Source: Natronohydrobacter sp. (GTDB lineage: Bacteria > Pseudomonadota > Alphaproteobacteria > Rhodobacterales > Rhodobacteraceae). Taken from it: a DNA stretch of 10,541 bases. Location: positions 1 to 10,541 of the forward strand of contig SKGU01000168.1 of assembly GCA_007117255.1 (NCBI GenBank), given 5' to 3'. This document shows positions 5,624-10,541 of this stretch, piece after piece (the stretch's first letter is position 1; each line of letters opens with the position of its first letter). The notes beneath the pieces were generated by a model that was given only the letters and a program-made list of their open reading frames with translations, searched no databases and was not told where the DNA came from. The position numbers and the translations under genes are program-made.

Positions 5624-6646
5624 ATGCGCGTCTATTATGATCGCGATTGCGATGTGAACCTGATCAAGGACAAGAAAGTAGCCATTCTGGGCTATGGCAG
5701 CCAAGGTCACGCCCATGCACTGAACCTGCGCGACTCTGGAGCCAAGAACGTCGTTGTTGCCCTGCGCGAAGGCTCCGCGAGCGCGAAAAAATGTGAAGCC
5801 GAAGGGCTGAAGGTCATGGGCATCGCGGAAGCGGCCGCTTGGTGCGATCTGATCATGTTCACCATGCCCGATGAATTGCAGGCCGAAACCTACAAGAAAT
5901 ATGTGCATGACAATCTGCGCGAAGGGGCGGCGATTGCCTTCGCTCATGGTCTGAACGTGCATTTCGGCCTGATCGAGCCGAAACCCGGCGTTGATGTGAT
6001 CATGATGGCGCCCAAAGGCCCCGGCCACACGGTGCGCGGCGAATACACCAAGGGCGGCGGCGTGCCTTGCCTTGTGGCGGTGCATCAGGATGCGACCGGC
6101 AAGGCCATGGAAATCGGCCTTTCCTATTGCTCGGCCATCGGCGGCGGGCGTTCGGGCATTATCGAGACGAATTTCCGTCAGGAATGCGAAACCGACCTGT
6201 TCGGCGAACAGGCTGTGCTCTGCGGTGGTCTGGTCGAGCTGATCCGTATGGGTTTCGAGACGCTGGTGGAAGCAGGTTATGAGCCGGAAATGGCTTATTT
6301 CGAGTGCTTGCACGAAGTGAAGCTGATCGTCGATCTGATCTATGAAGGCGGTATCGCCAACATGAATTACTCGATCTCGAACACAGCGGAATATGGCGAA
6401 TATGTCAGCGGCCCGCGCATCCTGCCTTACGACGAGACCAAGGCACGCATGAAAGCGGTGCTGACGGACATTCAGCAGGGCAAATTCGTGCGCGATTTCA
6501 TGCAGGAAAATGCCGTTGGTCAGCCGTTCTTCAAGGCCACACGCCGGATCAACGACGAACACCAGATCGAACAGGTCGGCGCGAAACTGCGCGAGATGAT
6601 GCCCTGGATCGGCGCGTCCAAGATGGTCGACAAGGCGCGCAACTGA
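5624..6646 (+). CDS. ilvC: Ketol-acid reductoisomerase (NADP+), class I
   Basis: A 340-residue class I enzyme, the second step of valine, leucine and isoleucine synthesis: it isomerises and reduces acetolactate or acetohydroxybutyrate to the dihydroxy acid with Mg2+ and NADPH. The N-terminal Rossmann domain shows GYGSQGHAHALNLRDSG (23-39), and R48, S51 and S53 in LREGSAS are the usual NADPH phosphate-binding residues. KGPGH (131-135) is active-site. The knotted helical domain carries the metal and substrate ligands D191 and E195 (ETDLFGEQ), E227 and E231 (FECLHE) and S252 (ISNTAEYG). The start ATG at 5624 is set by AAGGAGGA 6 bases upstream and by the family length; the longer open frame upstream runs antisense through lrp-like B. 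It is a single-gene unit closed by the terminator at 6670. Likely regulated by the divergent Lrp protein(s). Confidence 0.99.
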   Translation: MRVYYDRDCDVNLIKDKKVAILGYGSQGHAHALNLRDSGAKNVVVALREGSASAKKCEAEGLKVMGIAEAAAWCDLIMFTMPDELQAETYKKYVHDNLREGAAIAFAHGLNVHFGLIEPKPGVDVIMMAPKGPGHTVRGEYTKGGGVPCLVAVHQDATGKAMEIGLSYCSAIGGGRSGIIETNFRQECETDLFGEQAVLCGGLVELIRMGFETLVEAGYEPEMAYFECLHEVKLIVDLIYEGGIANMNYSISNTAEYGEYVSGPRILPYDETKARMKAVLTDIQQGKFVRDFMQENAVGQPFFKATRRINDEHQIEQVGAKLREMMPWIGASKMVDKARN

Positions 6647-6669
6647 TCAAAACTGATCTTGAAATCCAG

Positions 6670-6697
6670 AAAAAAGGGGGCGCTCGCCCCCTTTTTT
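6670..6697 (+). terminator. Strong Rho-independent terminator after ilvC, probably bidirectional
   Basis: AAAAAAGGGGGC, loop GCTC, GCCCCCTTTTTT: a six-pair GC stem extended by six A-T pairs, giving a T-run on both strands. It sits 23 bases after the ilvC stop and 18 bases after the stop of the converging small gene (6718-6716), so it can end both transcripts. Confidence 0.93.
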
Positions 6698-6715
6698 ACA
6701 TTGCGCAAAGCTCTG

Positions 6716-6940
6716 TCAGTCGACGATGGGCTTGACCGTGCGGGCATGGGCAGGCTGACGCGCGCCATAAGGTTGCAGAAATGCGACACCGCCCTGCGGC
6801 CCATCTTTCGCAAGTGTAGATTTGGGGGCGCTCGGATCGGCTTTGCGGTCCTCGACTGCTTTTTTGTTGAACAAAGAGAACAGAATCATAAAGAGCAGCG
6901 TAAACATGAACAGGAACGGGATGATCCAGGTGGACGTCAT
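6716..6940 (-). CDS. Small single-pass membrane protein, unknown function
   Basis: A 74-residue protein. The start ATG at 6940 is preceded by AAAGGA about 6 bases upstream. Residues 5-24 (WIIPFLFMFTLLFMILFSLF) form one hydrophobic segment, followed by NKK and a soluble, mostly polar tail of about 50 residues with several prolines (DPSAPK, LQPYGARQPAHARTVKPIVD). The lack of a positively charged N-terminus and the KK after the segment suggest the tail is cytoplasmic, by the positive-inside rule. I do not recognise a family. It converges on ilvC and shares its terminator, and follows DUF1285 by 106 bases on the same strand. An upstream extension of the frame (18 residues) lacks a ribosome binding site. 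Confidence 0.75.
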   Translation of the reverse strand: MTSTWIIPFLFMFTLLFMILFSLFNKKAVEDRKADPSAPKSTLAKDGPQGGVAFLQPYGARQPAHARTVKPIVD

Positions 6941-7046
6941 GGCGTTTCCTTTCTTGGGTTGTTGGCAACATTGATGATGCAACGCGCCAATCAAGGTATC
7001 CGTTCCCCGAAACGCCTCTCCCTATCTGCCCGTAGCAAACGGCATT
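6941..7046 (-). promoter_or_regulatory. Gap between DUF1285 gene and small membrane protein gene
   Basis: This 106-base gap contains the ribosome binding site of the small gene and an 11-base palindrome, TGTTG-G-CAACA (6960-6970), about 20 bases upstream of its ATG. No terminator for DUF1285 is evident, so the two may be co-transcribed. No clear promoter was seen. Confidence 0.3.
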
Positions 7047-7658
7047 TCACGCACCGTCAGGCAAATCCGCAGATGGGATCACCGCAAAGAACACCCCAGC
7101 CGACCAGACCCCGAACCAGCTTTCGCCCTCGTGCTGCGCATGCGTACCCAACTCAACCAACCGGTAAAAGCTTTTGCGATCAATCAGCGCTTCCAGCCCG
7201 GCGCGGATCATCACATAGGGTGACGGCTCGCCCGTTGCCGGGTCACGGCTTACGCGTAACGGGTTGTCCGGCCCTGCCACAGCCTCATCACCGACATTTG
7301 TGGTGAATATCAGCCGCTGGTCCTGCCCCTGCCCTTCAACGCGAAAATCGACTGCCACAAAAGGCGCGTCTTCCACTGTGATCCCGACCTTCTCAACCGG
7401 GGTGACAAGGAAGTATTTGCCATCTTCCAGCTTCAGGATCGTTGAAAACAAGCGCACCATGGGCGCACGGCCAATCGGCGTGCCCTCATAAAACCAAGTT
7501 CCGTCGCGCGCGATCCGCATGTCCAGATCACCGCAAAACGGCGGGTTCCACAGATGCACAGGCGGCAAGCCCTTGCCAGTTGCAGCCGCACTGGCGGCCT
7601 GTGCCAGCGTATCTGGCGATGGTGTCACGGTATTTTGTTCATTCCTGCTTTTGGTCAT
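7047..7658 (-). CDS. DUF1285 domain protein
   Basis: A 203-residue cytoplasmic protein. After an unconserved 33-residue N-terminus, the DUF1285 signature begins: HLWNPPFCGDLDMRIARDGT (35-54), FYEGTPIGRAPMVRLFSTIL (56-75), KYFLVTPVEKVGITVEDAPF (81-100), with typical conserved C42-G-D and EGTPIGR. The family has unknown molecular function; the known structure has a two-domain barrel fold. The start ATG at 7658 lies next to a G-run (the plus-strand C-run at 7662-7667) that may be the ribosome binding site. It is divergent from the MoxR gene across 78 bases, an arrangement I recall as conserved in Rhodobacteraceae, so it may be linked functionally to the MoxR set. No signal peptide or membrane segment is visible. 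Confidence 0.92.
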   Translation of the reverse strand: MTKSRNEQNTVTPSPDTLAQAASAAATGKGLPPVHLWNPPFCGDLDMRIARDGTWFYEGTPIGRAPMVRLFSTILKLEDGKYFLVTPVEKVGITVEDAPFVAVDFRVEGQGQDQRLIFTTNVGDEAVAGPDNPLRVSRDPATGEPSPYVMIRAGLEALIDRKSFYRLVELGTHAQHEGESWFGVWSAGVFFAVIPSADLPDGA

Positions 7659-7736
7659 TGGCCCCCCATGCGATAAGTCTACCTAAGACACATAGATATG
7701 GATTGCCAACTGTCACCCCAAGCAAGGAGCCTTCGC

Positions 7737-8744
7737 ATGAGCGAGGAAATGGACCTGATCGCAGAAATCGAAGCCTTGGGCGAGAAGCTGGCGCAGGCCC
7801 GCGACAGTATCAACCGCCGCTTCATCGGGCAGAAAAATGTCGTGGACCTCACGCTGACCGCCATGCTTTGTGGAGGTCACGGGCTGCTGATCGGCCTGCC
7901 GGGGCTGGGCAAGACGCGGCTGGTGGACACGCTTTCAACTGTGATGGGGCTGAATGGCAACCGAATCCAGTTCACCCCTGACCTGATGCCCGCCGATATT
8001 CTGGGGTCCGAAGTGCTGGATGTGGCCGAGGATGGAAAGCGCGCCTTTCGTTTCATTGAGGGGCCGATTTTCTGCCAGCTTCTCATGGCCGATGAGATCA
8101 ACCGCGCCAGCCCCCGCACGCAAGCCGCGCTGTTGCAGGCCATGCAGGAAGGCGAAGTCACTGTCGCAGGCGCGCATCACGCGTTGGAAAAGCCGTTTCA
8201 TGTGCTGGCCACGCAAAACCCGATTGAACAGGAAGGCACCTATCCCCTGCCCGAAGCGCAGCTTGACCGTTTCCTTGTGCAGATCGATGTCGAATATCCC
8301 GACCGCGCCACTGAGCGTGACATCTTGCTGGCCACTACAGGCGAGGGTGAGGAGGACGCGCATGAAGTCTTCACAAGCGCCGAGTTGATGGCCGCGCAAC
8401 GCCTGCTGCGCCGCATGCCTGTGGGCGAGACGGTCGTGGAGGCGATCCTTGATCTGGTGCGCGCCTGCCGCCCGGACGAACCAGAGGCCCACGAGGCCGT
8501 CAGAAACGCCGTCAGTTGGGGGCCGGGGCCGCGTGCCGCACAGGCGCTGATGCTGACTGTGCGCGCCCGCGCGCTGCTCGATGGCCGTCTTGCCCCTTCG
8601 GTCGAGGATGTGGCCGCGATGGCACGCCCCGTGCTCACGCACCGCATGGCGCTTGGCTTTGCCGCGCGCGCGCGCGGTGAAAACCTTGGGGCAATCATTG
8701 ATCAGGTCGCAGCGGCCGCCACCCGGATGGAGGTCGCGGCTTGA
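7737..8744 (+). CDS. MoxR-family AAA+ ATPase
   Basis: A 335-residue AAA+ ATPase of the MoxR group, chaperone-like proteins that act with von Willebrand A domain partners in assembly of metalloenzymes or envelope complexes. Motifs in order: Walker A GLPGLGKT (53-60), the MoxR insert region FTPDLMPADILG (79-90), Walker B LLMADE (115-120) followed by INRASPRTQAALLQAMQE, sensor 1 ATQNP (158-162; N161), and LPEAQLDRF with arginine-finger R178. The helical lid follows. The start ATG at 7737 is set by AAGGAG at 7724-7729, 7 bases upstream; an upstream in-frame ATG at 7698 has no ribosome binding site. Its stop overlaps the TTG start of the DUF58 gene. The promoter is presumably in the 78-base gap shared with DUF1285, where I see no convincing elements. 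Confidence 0.97.
   Translation: MSEEMDLIAEIEALGEKLAQARDSINRRFIGQKNVVDLTLTAMLCGGHGLLIGLPGLGKTRLVDTLSTVMGLNGNRIQFTPDLMPADILGSEVLDVAEDGKRAFRFIEGPIFCQLLMADEINRASPRTQAALLQAMQEGEVTVAGAHHALEKPFHVLATQNPIEQEGTYPLPEAQLDRFLVQIDVEYPDRATERDILLATTGEGEEDAHEVFTSAELMAAQRLLRRMPVGETVVEAILDLVRACRPDEPEAHEAVRNAVSWGPGPRAAQALMLTVRARALLDGRLAPSVEDVAAMARPVLTHRMALGFAARARGENLGAIIDQVAAAATRMEVAA
8729..8733 (+). promoter_or_regulatory. Ribosome binding site fixing a TTG start
   Basis: GGAGG sits inside the last codons of the MoxR gene, 7 bases before the TTG at 8741. This spacing and the TTGA overlap with the MoxR stop support TTG as the start of the DUF58 gene, as no ATG occurs near this point in frame. Confidence 0.75.
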
Positions 8745-9619
8745 CCCACCCCGCCACGCTTCGTTCCACTGCCGAAGGGCTGGCCGCCACGCTGCCCGCG
8801 CTGATGGCGCAGGCCGACCAGCTTGCGGCCTCAGTCCTGCCAGGCGCGCATGGGCGCAGGCGGGCCGGGCATGGGGACGAATTCTGGCAATACCGGCAGG
8901 CCACATCGTCGGATTGGGGCGCGCGGATTGACTGGCGGCGCTCTGGCCGTGCCGATGTGCATTTCGTGCGCGAAACCGAATGGCAGGCGGCGCAGGCGGT
9001 CACGCTCTGGGTCGATCAGTCGCAGGCCATGCAATTCACAGGCGACAAATCCCGCGCGCCCAAGGTCGAGCGCGCGCGCCTATTGGCGCTGGCGCTCTCG
9101 GTTCTGCTTCTGAAAGGCGGCGAACGCGTCGGCCTGATGCCCGACATGCCCGCCCGTGCCGGGCGCGCGCAACTGGACCCGCTGGCCTTCGCGCTGGCCG
9201 CAGAGGGGCCACGCGAAGATTACGGCACGCCACCGGACGCGGTGCTGCCTGCGCATTCGGCCGCAGTTTTACTGTCGGATTTCCTGGGCGACCCCGCGCA
9301 TCTGCAAGACACGGTCGGGCGTGCCGCAGACAGGGGTATTCGCGGTACGCTGGTGCAGGTACTGGATCCGGTGGAAGAGGAGTTTCCCTATCAGGGCCGC
9401 TCAATCTTTGAATCCATGGCCGGCGCGATCCGCCATGAAACCTTGCGCGCCAATGATTTACAGGCGCGCTACCGTGCCCGGCTGGCCGAACGCAAGGATA
9501 TGCTTTCTGCCCTTGCACGCGCGACCGGCTGGCAGGTGCTGACCCATCACACTGACCAGCCCGCAAGTGCAGCGCTGATGTGGCTGTGGCAACAGCTCGA
9601 CGCAGGCAGGGGGCGCTGA
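8741..9619 (+). CDS. DUF58 domain protein (vWA-like), MoxR partner
   Basis: A 292-residue protein starting at TTG. The DUF58 signature is GDEFWQYRQATSSDWGARIDWRRSGR (43-70, split here as GDEFWQYRQ...IDWRRSGR). A vWA-like domain follows, beginning TLWVDQSQAMQF (88-99). The metal-site pattern D-x-S-x-S appears as D92-Q-S94-Q-A96, so the last Ser is Ala. Acid residues further on (LLSDFLGD, about 186-193) may be part of the same fold. Unlike many DUF58 proteins no membrane segment is visible, so it is probably cytoplasmic or peripheral. DUF58 genes nearly always follow MoxR genes and their products are thought to be substrate adaptors for the ATPase. The stop TGA overlaps the next ATG by one base (TGATG), which gives translational coupling. 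Confidence 0.92.
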   Translation: MTHPATLRSTAEGLAATLPALMAQADQLAASVLPGAHGRRRAGHGDEFWQYRQATSSDWGARIDWRRSGRADVHFVRETEWQAAQAVTLWVDQSQAMQFTGDKSRAPKVERARLLALALSVLLLKGGERVGLMPDMPARAGRAQLDPLAFALAAEGPREDYGTPPDAVLPAHSAAVLLSDFLGDPAHLQDTVGRAADRGIRGTLVQVLDPVEEEFPYQGRSIFESMAGAIRHETLRANDLQARYRARLAERKDMLSALARATGWQVLTHHTDQPASAALMWLWQQLDAGRGR

Positions 9620-10541
9620 TGTTCACGATTGGCCCGATTGGCTTTGCCACGCCCGCGCTTCTTGCGGCATTGGTCGCGCTGCCGCTTTTGTGGTGGCTGT
9701 TGCGCGCAGTCCCGCCCGCGCCGGTGATCCGGCGTTTTCCGGGTGTGGCACTGCTGATCGGCTTGAAGGATGAAACCACCGAAACCGATAAAACCCCGTG
9801 GTGGCTTTTGGTATTGCGCGCGCTGGCGGTTGCCGCGCTCATCTTCGGCTTTTCCGGGCCAGTGCTGAACCCGCAAGCCGCGCGTGATGGCGAAGGTCCG
9901 CTGCTGATTGCGATGGATGCCAGTTGGGCCAGCGCCCGTGACTGGCAGCGCCGCGTTGCGCGGGTCGAAACCATTCTGGCTGAAGCCCAGCGCACAGACC
10001 GACCCGTCGCCGTTGTCGCGCTGACAGATCTGCCCGCAGGCGAAACACTGTTCCGCGCCGCTGATTTCTGGTCCGAACGGGTGCCGGGGCTGGTGCCTGC
10101 GCCCTTCATCGCGCAGTCGGATGAACTGGCCGCATGGCTGGACACTCTGCCCGCACAATTCGACAGCTACTGGGTGACTGACGGGCTGGACCACGCCTAT
10201 CGTGCAGATCTGCTCGCCCAGCTCCAGACGCGCGGGGCCGTCACGGTCTATGAGACATCGCGCTCTGTTCTGGCGCTGTCGCCCCCCACATTGCGCGAGG
10301 GGGTCATCAGCGTGGGCGCGCATCGCATGGCCGGTCTGCCCGAACAAGCGCTGGAACTGACCGCTATTGGCCGTGACCCAGCAGGTGTGGAACGCATGCT
10401 GGCGCGCGCAGAGGCAGAGTTTCCTGCAGGCGCGACACAAACCAGCATTGAATTGACCTTGCAGCCGGAATTGCGCAACCGCATCACCCGCTTCCAGATC
10501 ACGGGCGAGCGCAGCGCAGGCGCGGTGGCGCTGAGCGATGA
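9619..10541 (+). CDS. BatA-like/DUF4159 membrane protein, C-terminus beyond window
   Basis: 307 codons are visible and the frame is open to the right edge. The N-terminus has two membrane segments, about 8-29 (GFATPALLAALVALPLLWWL) and 61-83 (WWLLVLRALAVAALIFGF), separated by a short loop with RRFPGVALL: the aerotolerance/BatA N-terminal pattern. A vWA-like domain follows, starting LLIAMDASWASARDW (95-109), with D100-A-S102-W-A104 at the metal site, again lacking the last Ser of D-x-S-x-S. In alphaproteobacteria proteins that start this way usually carry a C-terminal DUF4159 (class I glutamine amidotransferase-like) domain; it would lie outside this window, so this assignment is from family memory. 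It is coupled to DUF58 by a one-base overlap. Probably an inner-membrane partner of the MoxR/DUF58 pair. Confidence 0.85.
   Translation, partial: MFTIGPIGFATPALLAALVALPLLWWLLRAVPPAPVIRRFPGVALLIGLKDETTETDKTPWWLLVLRALAVAALIFGFSGPVLNPQAARDGEGPLLIAMDASWASARDWQRRVARVETILAEAQRTDRPVAVVALTDLPAGETLFRAADFWSERVPGLVPAPFIAQSDELAAWLDTLPAQFDSYWVTDGLDHAYRADLLAQLQTRGAVTVYETSRSVLALSPPTLREGVISVGAHRMAGLPEQALELTAIGRDPAGVERMLARAEAEFPAGATQTSIELTLQPELRNRITRFQITGERSAGAVALSD

Noticed and set aside
5587..5640. 17-codon upstream frame MLCIRNQPRRTADARLL before and across the ilvC start, as a possible attenuator peptide
   Set aside because: No ribosome binding site, no run of Ile/Leu/Val codons, and no terminator/antiterminator pair follows before the ilvC start; overlap with ilvC makes attenuation unlikely.
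5597..6562. 321-residue frame antisense to ilvC
   Set aside because: It mirrors ilvC codon structure, has no ribosome binding site or recognisable motif, and ilvC is certain.
8660..8677. Alternating CG run in the MoxR gene as a Z-DNA or repeat element
   Set aside because: It encodes Ala-Ala-Arg-Ala-Arg in frame and similar short CG runs occur throughout the GC-rich genes here.
9036..10440. Two long minus-strand frames (9036-10145, 9547-10440) opposite DUF58 and the BatA-like gene
   Set aside because: Low-complexity Ser/Arg/Ala/Gln-rich shadows of the plus-strand genes, which are coupled by start/stop overlaps and show clear motifs.
1..10541. CRISPR arrays, tRNA/rRNA genes, transposases, phage or defence genes
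   Set aside because: Looked for on both strands; no spaced repeats, no cloverleaf with CCA-type arms, and all convincing frames belong to core metabolism, regulation or transport families.

Overview
The window looks like chromosomal DNA of a GC-rich alphaproteobacterium, most likely a member of the Rhodobacteraceae (Rhodobacter/Roseobacter group). The evidence is strong G/C codon bias, very close gene packing with 1-8 base overlaps, and a gene set I recall as typical of that family (DUF1285 divergent from MoxR-DUF58-DUF4159; Lrp genes divergent from ilvC). No rRNA, tRNA, CRISPR array, insertion sequence or phage gene was seen. No gene-free stretch exceeds 300 bases; the longest gaps are 674-808, 5495-5623 and 176-298.

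Layout. 1-673 (minus): two paralogous MerR-family regulators of the LiuR-like type, the first cut by the window edge, with an operator-like dyad and a 10-base direct repeat in the gap between them. 809-3040 (plus): two PaaI-type hotdog thioesterases and a MATE exporter, overlapping head to tail. 3041-3105: a short convergent gap holding a hairpin and a repeat-like module. 3106-5494 (minus): lrp-like B, lrp-like A, DUF952 and pyrD, closely spaced and probably one transcript. 5495-5623: an AT-rich divergent control region between lrp-like B and ilvC, with a perfect 7-5-7 inverted repeat. 5624-6646 (plus): ilvC, class I ketol-acid reductoisomerase, ended by a strong probably bidirectional terminator shared with a convergent 74-residue membrane protein. 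6716-7658 (minus): this small protein and a DUF1285 protein. 7737-10541 (plus): a MoxR ATPase, a DUF58 protein and the first third or so of a BatA-like/DUF4159 membrane protein, all translationally coupled.

How the genes may work together. The Lrp pair beside ilvC suggests local control of branched-chain amino acid synthesis. The MoxR-DUF58-DUF4159 set resembles Bat/MoxR cell-envelope or metal-insertion systems. The LiuR-like pair suggests control of acyl-CoA or branched-chain catabolism genes, possibly beyond the left edge. The window is mainly a conserved core region. I found no clear new defence or mobile system. The best leads are the regulatory DNA (inverted repeat at ilvC, dyad at the MerR pair), a three-copy intergenic motif, and the small membrane protein.
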